From Tigriopus japonicus (lineage: Eukaryota; Arthropoda; Copepoda; Harpacticoida; Harpacticidae): 64,000 nucleotides of DNA. Below the pieces are notes generated by a model. That model was not told the DNA's origin. It was given only the letters and a program-made list of their open reading frames with translations, and searched no databases. This document shows positions 12,953 through 24,197 of this stretch, piece by piece. The stretch is taken from contig CM021322.1 in assembly GCA_010645155.1 (NCBI GenBank), positions 2,140,745 through 2,204,744 of the forward strand, in the 5' to 3' direction. Position 1 is the stretch's first letter, and each line of letters opens with the position of its first letter. Position numbers and translations under genes: made by a program.

Positions 12953-15900
12953 TAAGAAAAGAGCATCAAGTGCTTTATTAAATTGGCAAAAACTGATCAG
13001 AGTCATGTGAGGGAAGAAAAATTCTTCTTATTAAGGATTAAGAGTTGCAAATGCAATCATGAACTGAGACCTGTACTTTTTGCAAGGCATTGAACTTTTT
13101 TTGCAAGGCTTATTTAGTCTATATTCCCTTCCACAATGGTATTTCGGCCAGTTAAAGATAAAGTTTTGACTTACAGCAGAAAATTTTCAGTTTCTATGTA
13201 ACAAAGACTAGTCGTCGGTTTGTCTATTCTACCAAATTAAGGTTTTCGGCATTTCTAGGAATCTGTGTAAACACATGCCTCGAGTGGTTTCAATTCGCAT
13301 TCCATACGTGGACGTTTAAGACCTCGGTTAACCGAGATCCTTGCTTGGGGGTAAAGAATTAGTCTCGTTTCTCTCGAGACAATTGTGGGTGCTACTCGAC
13401 TCAAACAAAGAAGTTGAAGAAGTAAACTCAATTGTGGAGGATTTATTGCCAAACCAATATCCTGAGCTGAGACAAATAAAGCGTAAACAACGGAACTCTC
13501 AAACCAACTAAGCAATGACCATTAACCAACCAAATTGTCTCGAGTCATGATTTATGCTCACGCCCAATCCAACATAACGCAATTTGCATTGCCAATCATT
13601 GATTTCAAAATCAACACATGGTCCACAAATGAAGATTACAGAGAGACTAGTATGATAAATGTGTTTGACAAACTTGTCCAACAAATTTTACTGATAATCG
13701 TTCACGATTAACAACGGTACGAATGAGCTTTCGTTTAGTGCTTCGATTACAACAAAGGTAACTGTGGACAAAAGTGTTGTCTATTTACTAGAATTCAATC
13801 ACTAATCTTTTTGATTGAGGTCAAGCTCTGTAGAAAAAGCTCGTACAAATTGAAATGTTTTATCTTATTCTTTTTTTTGTTTTGTTTTGCGGATTTTTTA
13901 CTACCGCTACAAGGAATGCGATTCCCTGTAAATTGAAGGATTTCTCCCGACAGCTTCAACCCGACCCCCAACAGGATTCGAACCCTTAAAGTTCCTTAAT
14001 TCACCCTTAATTAACCCTTAATTCCTTAAATTCACATGGGAAATATTCCTCAAATTCAGTGCTCTTGTATTTCTACACCAAAAATCTAACATTCAGTACA
14101 TTCCTGAAGTCATGAACTTTTCTTAGGTACTCTCCTCAAAGGAGTTTACAGAATATTGTACTCCGTTAGTGTGGTCATCAAGCTTCGATGAATACTCGCT
14201 TCCAGAATTTGTACATATCAAATACATAAACGGAACTGTCAATTGGCGACGTATTGAACATGCATTTCAATATGGTTCACTAATTTCAACATAGCTAAAT
14301 TGAAGTCTTACCCCTGGGAATAAAAGAACTGTTGCAGAACTTCTAACTGAAATTATTGTATCACAAACACGTAAAAATGCTATTGTATGCACAAAACGTA
14401 AGTAGTCTGTGGTCAGAAAAGTGAATCCATTTTGGATGCGAGTGTTTGCACTTGAACTTTTGCAGCGTTCTTTGTCCTCGAAAAAGTCAGTTCGCAGCAA
14501 TGATTTCACAGATTTCTCTCTGACAATTGCATCAGTCGTTCGTGATCAGCAGGAAAATGGTTTTTCCTTCCCTACCGCCCAATTAAACCTGCCTCGAAAC
14601 AAACTGACACTTTGAAATGGTACTGCTTGAACTACAGGGCTCTATGTTTGACTTGACTACATCGTTGTTTCCTCAATCCCAATGGAACGCTTGATTTCAG
14701 CCCTTTTCAATGGACAGAGGTTAATTGGCTGGAATCATGATATTTGACGCATCATTCATGTCAATCTTGTTTTCAGAATGTGAGCTGTACATAACATCGT
14801 TTAAAATGGAGTTCCTGAATATAGAGGATAAACCTGTTACCACCTGGTAGAAGTCAGAGCTTCCGAATCAGACATGTCCATGTGTGCAGAATTGACATCT
14901 TGAAAGATAACAAATTTAAAGTAGGATCAGAAGATGAATACTGTGTATTTATTGTCACACTGCAACTATTTGTGCCGTTTACTCTTTTCTCCCATACTTT
15001 TCTGGGGATTTTTTTTTAGGACTCAGCTTTATTTCATTCGATATTCATTCATTGGAAATGTACATTATGATTAGCCAAATGTCCCTTTAGAGATCGTCCA
15101 ATACTCTGATGAGTGTGTTATTAGGACGACCCCTTTTAGCTCTGTTTTTTATTGGAATGAGGGGTTATGGTAAAGTTTTTTTTTGTTTGTTTTTTCGAGC
15201 TCTGCAAGCTATTTGCTCGCATGTAATATATGATTTCGTTTTGATCATTGAACTTTTTTGCATTTACTAGAGATTCATATTTAAACCTATTCTTGTTCGC
15301 GTTGTTCATTAGACCAAAACATTTCTTGGGTAATTACGATTGGGCACAAAAACGTTACCTTACATTTTCCAACTGAAAGATTAAGCCCAAAAAAATTTGA
15401 CTTAGAAAATGAAACAAAAATGTTTTGGACCGAAAAAGTCCTCGGAAAGTTTTTGCTAGTTTTAAACGTTTCTCAACGAAAATAGCAGATTACTTTGTTG
15501 TAATTTTCAACCTTTGTTATATTTTTACTCCAAAGTCGTTTTCACGACAAGCAAATGCAAATGTCGTTCATTTTTCCTATTGTTTTTCCTTCACCTAAAA
15601 AATAGCATTAAAAGGTCTTCCTCATTTACTTTGGCAAGCACTCCAAACTTGTAAAAAGTTCTTTTCTCTCGAAATTCAAGTTCTCCGACCTTTTCCATTT
15701 ATCACGGCAAGGTGTTTTGAATAGATTTTTAGGCTTGGATCCAAAGACCCGAAGACATCTTGGCATTTTTTGGACCCCCAATTCAATCGGGAACAACTTT
15801 ACTTTTATTGTATTGAATAATTTTACGTCCAAGGAACAAGTTAAATACCTAAGAACCTATTATTTATAACATTTCTTGATGAACTATCTATGCAATAATG

Positions 15901-16701
15901 TAATGCATAATAATGTACATTTAGTCTTCAGGAACCGCAAAGGGTTATTTGGAAGACATAACAAGGATCAAAAGTGCGAAACTGTGGATAAGAAGAGATG
16001 TGAAAAACAAACATTCAATGAGTTGGTGGAATAATAAATATCTAATCTATATTTAGACACTATGTAGCAACCTGTTGAATTCAAATTGAACAAAAATGTA
16101 TTTATTATCAGCTGAGTTGTTTGGGTTTTGGTGGTCCACTTTTTACCCAAAAAAGCTGAAAAACGCTGCAGTTATATCAAAAAACAAATTCCCAAAGATT
16201 TCACATAGCTTTTCACTGTTGCGAAAGCAAATGATTTTTTTTGAGTCTTGAAGTTTACGTCATAATAGTTCAAAATTGTAACAAATCTCACTTAAAAAGC
16301 ACTTGACAAGCATTTTGCAGTAATGAAAAACTTTTGCAATGTCAAAGACATTCAATGTTGGGTAATACTTAGATATGTTGAAAAATTCGGTTGATATTTC
16401 AAGTTTCGATTTTAATCCATCTTGAACATGGTCCTTCAAGAAATTGTAAATTTGAATATGAATCTGTCATGCATATTTATTTACAACTTTGACTGAACAC
16501 ACAACAAAGTGTACTCTACATAGTTATGAAAAAATATTTTTCAAAAAAGCTTATTTTAAGTAATTATTATTATTATTTTGAGTTATTTTGACAAAAGCTT
16601 CAAAATTCAAATTTTTCAAAGCCCTTACGGGCTTAGACGCCTCTTCATATTATTACAAGAATTGAGTGATCGAATGTGAGTGATGTAGAGAAAACGGAAA
16701 T
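12953..16701. other. Intergenic region, no supported gene
   Basis: AT-rich DNA. A small cluster of TTAATTCACCC/TTAATTAACCC repeats lies at about 13995-14035, and T-rich tracts occur at about 15010 and 15180. No open frame resembles a known protein. Confidence 0.45.
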
Positions 16702-16709
16702 ATTCTGAG

Positions 16710-17569
16710 TAAGGACAGGAACTAAATACGAAAAAAATTATTCGTCTTTTTTCGTCTTTTTGGCCTTTATTCGTCGCGAAATTTTTTTCGTCTAATTTGG
16801 ATTTTATTCGTCTATTTTCGTCTAATTGGCCAAAAATTTGGATTTTCTTAGATTTCAAGCGCTTGTTGCGTTTTTTTCAAATTTTCCAAGCAAATAAAAA
16901 CTTAAAAGAAAGTTCAACCCCACCAATCATAGGCCCATGTAATAATTTGATTGTTAGTTGCCGTTTTGCATAAGCAAAATACAATCCACACTTATAAATT
17001 AACTTGTACTCGTACAATTGCTCGAAAGACACAGAAAGAAAAGATTACTATTGGGTTGAAAAGGCCATCAGAACAATTATTCGATTTGCAAATCTGATTT
17101 TAAGTATAGTTGTACTAAAAACGTTCCTTTAAAAAGGCATTTTTAACTCTTGGTTTATTTGACATATGTACTACTGGCTAATTCTTGCTCGTTAGGTGCT
17201 TCCTTTTTTTTAATTTTCTAGATTTCACCGTTTTTGACAGTCAGACCAGTTCAGACAGATTGATCCTTATCAATAGGGACATACATAACATTGTGGGAGC
17301 AGCTTCAAACGTCTTTTTTCGTCTGGATGGGCATTTAATTTTTCTTCTTTCTTATAAGATAAGTTCATTCGCCTTTTGGGGAAATTAATTCGATTTTTTC
17401 TATTTTGCAAGTATTTTTTTTTCTTTTTTTCCGTCTGTTGGGAACTTTTATTCGTCTTTTTTTGGTTTAATCGGTCAATTTTATTCGTCTTTTTCGTATA
17501 ATCAGGCAATTCTATTCGTCTTTTTTCGTTTAATTTGACAGTTTTATTCGTCTTAACTTCCTGTCCCTA
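16710..17569. mobile_element. Non-autonomous hAT-type DNA transposon (element 3)
   Basis: Short inverted ends are present, TAAGGACAGGAA on the left and TTCCTGTCCCTA on the right. The flanks carry a near-perfect 8-bp duplication, ATTCTGAG at 16702-16709 and ATTATGAG at 17570-17577. Both copies fit nTnnnnAn and the ends keep A2 and G5. Subterminal arrays of TTATTCGTCTTTTTTCG occur in both end regions (about 16735-16820 and 17440-17550). The interior is AT-rich without a transposase. The mismatches in the ends and in the duplication suggest it is older than element 2. Confidence 0.82.
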
Positions 17570-17577
17570 ATTATGAG

Positions 17578-19714
17578 TATAAACCGTACAGAAAATGCGT
17601 GGTGTATAATGTTTAAAGCCTGGCCCTGTTATTGTCTCATATTCATTGAAGAAACTTACAAAAAAGGATGTTGATAATGCATCCTTTGTAACCTCCAGGA
17701 TGACAGTTTGAATTCTGGCCGAAGTGACGTTTCTGGTTTTTTGCCACGTACACGTAACACAGAAACATGTTTCGTAAAACTGTCTTATGAAAGGTTACTT
17801 TTGGGCTACCTATTGCCACATATGTGCCTTGAAATCTCCACATAGTAATACCGAATAGCTCTGAAAGAAAGTTTTATCGTTGAAGGAGATGGCAAAGCTT
17901 TGCAATTAGTGACTCAAAAGGAAAGGGTAGAATGATTTAAACAGAAAATGGTAAACTACAAAGTATCTTTTTGCTAATAGGAAATGTGCTCAAATAGTGC
18001 TCAATTATTCGGAATAACTAAACTTAGCAGTCTTCACTTCCGTTCAAAGTTTCCCTTCATTCCAACTACTATTGAGCATGATAAATGATCAAATATGGCA
18101 AAATGATGATTTGTACAAATTAGGCTCATTCAATTCCTTTTTGCTTGATATTACGTCGACATGAACTGCACGCGAATTCGATGCATTTCGCTTGTGATGT
18201 GCATCGATTTGTACCGAATTCGAAGCTTTACTCCCAATTTAGTAAGAGCCTTGCGAATATGTACTCGATATAAACAATGGAACTCATCAAATACTGGACA
18301 GCTTGACGGCTTGTGTACATAAAATGTGATCACAGCCATGAAGCGGGAAGTGAACTGACCGATTCATTACCTTCATGAAATGGGAAATTCCACGGAACCA
18401 GTTCATCTAAAACAACTTTTCCCTTCTCCACGGAAAGCTTTGAGCCCTCAGATGTAAATATAAAGGTCCTTCTTTTGACTTCAAATGGACCCATGGCAAA
18501 AATACCCATTAAAACGTTACCACATCGGACTCATTTAGGAATTCTGAGGAGTCAGGGCTTTCAAGGGACGATTCATCGGGAATGCTCGTTGTTCTTCTAC
18601 ATAACAAAGACTTAAAAACGTTCAGCCGTATGCTTTACAATTTGCGTAAGTTGAACGCATGACGCAAAGGATGACGCAAAAGAACTGGCAAGTAACCAAG
18701 AAAAGATTGGTTGTCCTCGCTTGACAAGAATGGTTGGGTGGGATCGCTCTCGTCCAAAGAGAACAAAAAGTTCGTTTGATAAGTCGAGCTACTTGCGTAT
18801 TTATCATCTACACAGAGCACCCTTGGCAAGGTAGAGATCTGATAAGAGAGAAGAGATCACAAGTGTTATGTTGTGACTATTAGGAGTGTTTTAATAGTTC
18901 AACATAATAAATATTAGTATAGTGATGCTGCTTATCAGCTCCATATCTAACACTGAATAGTGATAATAACATATGGAACATATTTATACATTTTCTCGGT
19001 ACATAATTTCTCAACAAAAACAATCTTTTTGAAACCACACTTCATATTGTCTTTAAATTTATGTGTACTTTTTTTCTCCGATGGTCTCAACTACCAACAA
19101 CAGCCTTTCAATTGAGCTACAAAAGGGGACTAGTCACTCCAAAAACTCAAAAGTAAAAGATCCACAAAACCAAGAGCAAAATAATAACCTTCATTATCGT
19201 AACAAAGCTTGAATATTCTTTATTACACTTTCATAATGTTTTGATAGACTTCTCCCTTATTATTGAAATTGAATGGGCGAAAAGAAATATCTTTGAATGA
19301 TTACTTGGATTTCTAAACAACTCGGTCCATTGTGTTCATATTGTGGTGTGTTTATTTTGTTTTAAAGCATAACTACTTCATCTACTCTCTTGGGAAGGGA
19401 GTCGTCAATCCCTCGGATTTAACCCATTATTATTCCTCAGTAGCTTCTCATAAAAACATCCTCTAAATCAGACCAACCCTGATCTCTTTCTGTATACGCA
19501 CTCCAACGTTCAACAGGGCTGCACGACATGCACCTTGGCCATTTACTTAAACTATGCCGGCGAATGTCCAATATCTGTCAAATTCAGTTTAACTAAACCA
19601 TTCACTGGTACACAATCTTTCATGTGAATCTCCAGATTGATCATAACTTATTTATTTATTTATCTATCTATTGAACCACTAACCTTTATGTCTTATTGGT
19701 TAAATTGAATCGCA
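17578..19714. other. Intergenic region upstream of the first glyceroporin exon
   Basis: No gene is supported. A TTTA/TCTA simple repeat occurs at about 19647-19672, shortly before the proposed first exon at 19715. A minus-strand open frame at 18635-18829 (64 codons) has no recognisable domain. Confidence 0.4.
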
Positions 19715-19820
19715 ATGGAGTCAGTGGAAAAGAAGAAGGAAATGTGGAGTTCTCACCATGAAGAACGATCCGACAGCCGTGGACAACTCATCATCAACAT
19801 GGTCAAAAATGGGTTCTTAG
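19715..19820 (+). CDS. Alternative first coding exon (1a) of aquaglyceroporin gene 1
   Basis: The ATG at 19715 is preceded by an in-frame TGA at 19706. It opens 35 codons plus one base and ends at a good donor, GTGAGTAA (19821). The donor is phase 1. Joined to the phase-1 acceptor at 21825 it gives Asp at the junction and a 312-residue glyceroporin with a charged N-terminus beginning MESVEKKKEMW. The next gene downstream on this strand is the glyceroporin, and no other acceptor of this phase was found at its start. The exon is inferred from start, donor, phase and position; transcripts would be needed to confirm it. Confidence 0.6.
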
Positions 19821-21447
19821 GTGAGTAATTTTCGTTCGTTAAATGTTCGATAGACTATTTAAACTGTATGTTGCATAGAAAACTCTTCTGATTTGCTAAA
19901 ATTACATTTGAGAATCCGATGACGTCGGGAACTTGATTAAAGCACGGGAAATCCAAACCGCACAAGCTTTTTAAGAGAGTCTAGAATGTACTATTTGTAC
20001 GGCATCACGTTTACAGAGTCTGAAATGTCACATCAGAGAAAACAAAGCCAAGGAAAAAATCAAAAAAAGGTCCTTGAACTTTGCTGAAGTCCATCTAAGA
20101 ACCTATAAGGTTACTCTCCCATCAAATCAATGCTTGTTAGTGCATTGCCTCGCATTTTCTACCGGAAGTGTTTCATGAAGTATCATAAGCAGTTTTCCTG
20201 CGTTGTAAATGAAGCAGTTTTGTTACACATTAAGTGAATGACTCGTCTTGTACGCCGTTTGACATGAATATTTTTATGTAATTCCGAGTAATGAGTGTGA
20301 TAAATGGATTTTCATTTTTCTCTGAGCTCACAAGTGGATTACATTTTATTACATTTGCGGTATTTGAGAATCAGACACGGAATTGAAAAAATGAGCTCTT
20401 ACATTAATTGCCTCATAGCTATTAAAGGTAAATTGAAAAGATATCATTGAAATATTGCGATTTTCACACCACTGGCAATCCAACGTCGCCTTGACTTTGA
20501 AATTCAGCACCTTCGTTGTTTTGAAGAGTTCGAGGTGGAAACGATTCAAAAATATGTTTTTTCAATTCAGTTCCCGACTGTCATTATCCAGTGCAAGTGT
20601 GAATTTAAATGAGATCGATTGAAACATGTGACCCCAATTCTGAAGGTGTTTTGGGTAGGTAGTAAGTGGGTTATTGGTTCAGCATTCGTTTCATAACATG
20701 TTTGGGTGGCTCGTAATCCATTAAAATTGAACTAAGATCCTCTAGACCAGAAAATTGCCCTTTATCCGAAATTTGAATAGAAGTATGGATTAGTCGCAGA
20801 TCTGATAACAAACCAACATTGTGGTTTTTACCGACATTAACCATCCATTTTATAAAGTGAATCAGCATTTATGGTAAGAGCTCTACTAAACCCTTTAAAA
20901 TACGAAATGCTGGCCCAAAACCATTAAAATTCAAGTAAAACTTGTTAACTAAAATAATTTTGATCTAATCCTAGTCCTCTTTTTTGCAAAGGGCACGTGT
21001 CGTTGCTTTACTGTACAAACACATTACCAATTGCTGACACGAATTTCAATATCAAAAGCCAATTTGTCGATCGGAGACACAGATGTGTTCGAACTTGACT
21101 TTGACACAGAAGCTGGTGAGACAAGGGCCGATTGAATCGATCAGTTTGCCGTTTCGGGGCCTCATCGTGTCGCATCCCGTATGATTAATATTCGCTCTCA
21201 AGTAGAAAGCCAACCAAAGAGGCCCTTGAATGTTCCCTGTGTCTACATTTGCATTGATACACTGTCTTTCCCGTTTTCGGGGATAGCCGCGCAAACGCAT
21301 CACAAATGTGCTTTACAGCCATGCCGTAATGTGTTTAAACTATCGTTAACAAAAGGCCTTCGGGGCTGATGTGTGTCAAAGGTGTTGGAAGTATTAACCT
21401 CGAAAAGAGAATCAAAGCAACTTGCAGCTCTTGTATTTGGAGCAGTC
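19821..21447. other. Proposed intron 1a of aquaglyceroporin gene 1
   Basis: A non-coding stretch between exon 1a and the second alternative promoter. Short open frames on both strands lack recognisable domains. Confidence 0.4.
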
Positions 21448-21454
21448 TATAATA
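21448..21454 (+). promoter_or_regulatory. TATA-like box for alternative exon 1b
   Basis: TATAATA lies about 30 bp before an ATTAGT sequence near 21480 that could be the transcription start of exon 1b. This is a sequence match only. Confidence 0.35.
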
Positions 21455-21517
21455 GACCCTGGAATGAGGCGGATTTAAGATTAGTCCGTTTTTAGAAGTG
21501 TGCATGCATTGGTCCCA

Positions 21518-21668
21518 ATGCCTTTGGAACCAATTGAGTACAAATCTGGAGCTTATTTTGACGTAGAACAACCGATTAGGGGTTCATTCCTGGGCAGAAT
21601 TTTCGACTCAAAGGACCAGATTATTGGAATCTCAGAGTCGGAAAGTTCATTCGAGTCCGTCTCTCGTG
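21518..21668 (+). CDS. Alternative first coding exon (1b) of aquaglyceroporin gene 1
   Basis: An open frame with an in-frame upstream stop at 21482 and ATG at 21518 runs 50 codons plus one base to the donor GTGAGTTT at 21669. Its phase-1 end matches the acceptor at 21825, giving a 327-residue glyceroporin whose N-terminus starts MPLEPIEYKSGAYFDV and ends in an acidic/Ser-rich run (SESESSFESVSR). YFDV fits the YxxPhi sorting pattern. An out-of-frame ATG at 21504 would create a 20-codon upstream frame if included in the mRNA, possibly lowering translation. It is inferred from open frame, donor and phase. Confidence 0.55.
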
Positions 21669-21723
21669 GTGAGTTTCATCGAAGTAGCATGAAAGGGCAA
21701 AGGCCTCACGTGACAAATTGGAC

Positions 21724-21750
21724 TATATAAAGCTAAAAAAAACAGTCAGA
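21724..21750 (+). promoter_or_regulatory. Core promoter (TATA box and initiator) for the 21782 start
   Basis: TATATAA at 21724-21730 is followed about 24 bp later by TCAGA (21746-21750), an arthropod-type initiator. The spacing is right for a TATA promoter. The ATG at 21782 lies about 35 bp past this start, supporting a third, short-leader transcript form of the glyceroporin gene. Confidence 0.6.
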
Positions 21751-21781
21751 ATTGTGACATACCTCCAGACAAGCCCAGGAC

Positions 21782-22846
21782 ATGTATCCGGCAACATCTG
21801 AATTCAAATTCTTGGACGTTTCAGACAAAGTGTCGTCAAATTCTGGAAATTTGAGCCTACCCCAATCAAACACGAGGAAGATGAAGTGCGCTCCGCCTCT
21901 ATTGCGGAAATTTCTGGCGGAATTTCTTGGAACCTTTCTCCTAGTGATTTTTGGTGATGGGGCCATTGCTCAACATGCTTTGGGACAGAATCAGTCATTC
22001 TTGTCAATTTGTTTCGGATATGGATTGGGTCTCATGATTGGGATTCTCGTCAGTGGAAAAGTATCCGGGGGACATCTCAACCCGGCCGTGACTTTAGCCA
22101 TGAGCCTGCTTCAAAAATGTGCATACATTTGTGTACCCGTCTATTGGGCGGCCCAATATTTGGGAGCTTTTGCAGGAGCTACTGTGCTTTATGGAGTCTA
22201 TGCCGACGCCATTGAGGCCCAATTGGGAATGAACATGTCTGCGGCCGGGATCTTTGCTTCCTACCCCAAAGACGACATTGGAGTGGTGACGTTGATAATT
22301 GGTCAAACATTGGGAACTGGAATCCTTTTGATCATCATCTTGGCAGCCACGGACAAAAAGAATATGAATGTTCCAACCGGTCTCTTGCCATTAACGATTG
22401 GGTTGGGCCTCACTGCTATTCACATTAGCTTTGCTTACAACGCGGGATGCGCCATCAATCCCGCTCGAGATTTCTCCCCGTAAGTGTACTTCAAATTGAA
22501 ATTGGAAGTAATCATTGTGAATATAGGAGGGATTAAGAGGCAATTAAAAGGTAGCTTATTCACAGGGGCAATCGTAAATCACTCAGAATACGAGTCTTCT
22601 CTCTGACGTTATGACAAATCAATCAGGATTAAGAGGATTTCATTTCCGTCTTGTTCTTGTCGTTTCAGGCGATTGCTTACCTATGTGGCGGGTTTCGGCA
22701 ATGTGTTCTCGGCGGATAACTATTTCTTTTGGATTCCTTGGATCATGCCCCATATTGGAGCCATTATTGGAGCTCTAACCTATTACTATTTTGTGGAAAT
22801 TCACCACAGCGACGAGGATGAAGAAGACGAGGATGAAGATTTTTGA
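21782..22846 (+). CDS. Aquaglyceroporin gene 1 (isoform with N-terminus 1c)
   Basis: A channel of the MIP family conducting glycerol and water across membranes. The exons are 21782-22479 and 22669-22846 (phase 2), giving 291 aa. The first pore helix motif is HLNPAVT (NPA at residues 100-102). The second is NAGCAINPARD (NPA 226-228), where Asp230 after NPAR is the hallmark of glycerol-permeable members. Six hydrophobic segments fit the fold. The C-terminus is a run of Asp/Glu after residue 275. Residues 1-14 are replaced when exon 1a or 1b is used, because the sequence GTTTCAG ending at 21824 can act as an in-frame acceptor. The neighbouring paralogue at 23268 shares the intron position and phase, so the pair arose by tandem duplication. 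Copepod glyceroporins are known to exist as N-terminal variants; these three N-termini fit that pattern. Confidence 0.93.
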
Positions 22847-23267
22847 ACCTAACTAGGAAAGAACCAAAGACTAAATCATGAATCATATACTATAATAGCG
22901 TACTAATGAGAGTAAATTCTTATCGATAAAGTAAGTGTCTCTCAAACTGTTTGTCTATCTCTATGATTGATTGGCACATTTCTACACCACAAACACTTAA
23001 CTTTGAATGAAATATACAAAAAATTATCTCTAACCTTTTCTTTAAGTGATTTTACGCAAGCAAATACTAACAAAATCCATCAATAGATTTATCTAGACCA
23101 GTGTAAAAATGCCCATGCCGAAAAGTAATGGGCTTATCAGTGAATTGGATAGTGTTATCATTCTCATTTAAAATCCACGTTGGACTTAGATAGTCCCATC
23201 TCTACGTTTCTCTCAGTCTCAAAATCTCATCCGGCGAATCCCGACCGCAACTCGAATACACAAAAAA
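22847..23267. other. Spacer between tandem glyceroporin genes
   Basis: About 420 bp must hold the 3' UTR of gene 1 and the promoter of gene 2. No AATAAA is evident. TTTAAAA at about 23167-23173 and an initiator-like TCAGTC at 23213-23218 precede the second start, but their 45-bp spacing is wide for a TATA promoter. Confidence 0.4.
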
Positions 23268-24118
23268 ATGCCTCGAAGTAAACTTCCCGTTCTGGCCAAG
23301 CAGTTTCTGGCCGAGACCTTGGGAACCTTTCTCCTCGTTCTCTTCGGAGATGGAGCCATTGCCCAATACAAAACCCAAATGGGCTCAGGCACACCCACAA
23401 TTTTTCCCGCGGTGGCTTGGGGCTATGGATTGGCACTTATGATCGGCATTTTGGCCAGTGGTGGAGTGTCGGGAGGGCATTTGAACCCGGCTGTCACCTT
23501 GGCAATGGCTTGTCTAAAGAAGTGTTCATGGAAGCAACTCCCCGTTTATTGGGTGGCCCAATATTTGGGTGCTTTCTTGGGGGCCGCTCTCCTGTACGGG
23601 ATCTATTATGACGGTTTTAATCACACAATTAATTTGACCGATGCCGATGTGGCTGGGGTGTTCGCTACGTACCCTGGAAATGGCAAGTTCAACATCGGAA
23701 CTTTGATAGCAGATCAGCTCTTAGGCACTGCACTTCTTCTCATCATCATATTGGCGGTCACCGATTCGAGAAATATGAACGTACCATCGGGGATGGTACC
23801 GATTCTAATTGGCTTTGGTCTGACAGCAATCCACCTTAGCTTTGCCTTTAATGCAGGTTGTGCGGTCAATCCGGCTCGTGATTTAATGCCGTAAGTAACG
23901 ACCTCGTTTTACAGAATGCAAGCCGAATCAGTGAAAATCGTTTTTTTTTTATTTTTAGACGCATCGTGACTCTGATTTTTGGCTTTCCTGAGTCTTTTAC
24001 GTCATACGATTACTTTTTCTGGATTCCATGGATTATTCCACACTTTGGAGCTGTGTTTGGGGCTGTAATCTATTTCTTTGGTATCGAGATGCACCATGAA
24101 CCTACCTTGCTAAGCTAA
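23268..24118 (+). CDS. Aquaglyceroporin gene 2 (tandem paralogue)
   Basis: Exons 23268-23890 and 23959-24118, joined in phase 2 across a 68-bp intron with a very T-rich acceptor, encode 260 aa. The start is an ATG in excellent context (AAAAAAATG). The motifs are HLNPAVT (NPA 73-75) and NAGCAVNPARD (NPA 201-203, Asp205), so this is also a glycerol-type channel. It lacks the long N-terminal extension and the acidic C-terminus of gene 1, ending in HHEPTLLS. Potential N-glycosylation sites (NHT, NLT, residues 118-124) lie in the large extracellular loop. The intron falls at the identical codon position as in gene 1. The divergence from gene 1, about a third of positions by eye, indicates an old duplication. 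Confidence 0.95.
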
Positions 24119-24133
24119 TATAATCAAATAGAT

Positions 24134-24139
24134 ATTAAA
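24134..24139 (+). promoter_or_regulatory. Polyadenylation signal (ATTAAA) of aquaglyceroporin gene 2
   Basis: The variant signal ATTAAA sits 16 bp past the stop codon. Cleavage 15-25 bp further on would fall at about 24155-24165, at the 3' end of the opposing gene. Confidence 0.5.
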
Positions 24140-24155
24140 CATCTAGACGAAAACG

Positions 24156-24161
24156 TTTATT
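24156..24161 (-). promoter_or_regulatory. Polyadenylation signal of the EF-hand/coiled-coil gene
   Basis: TTTATT on the plus strand reads AATAAA on the minus strand, 36 bp past the minus-strand stop codon. It faces the signal of glyceroporin 2 only 17 bp away, so the two 3' UTRs abut or overlap. Confidence 0.55.
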
Positions 24162-24197
24162 AATTACGTAGCGTCTAATTACTTTACTTTTACAGTT

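Noticed and set aside
12634..13006. Minus-strand open frames of 111 and 118 codons rich in Asn-Pro and Ser-Glu
   Set aside because: They are translations of the TCGGATTCGG repeats at the end of hAT element 2, open in several frames because the repeat lacks stop codons. The frame at 11639-11881 has the same origin.
13960..13990. Possible tRNA gene on the minus strand (GGGTTCGAATCC at about 13974-13985)
   Set aside because: The T-loop-like sequence has no A-box or cloverleaf partner at the right distance on either side.
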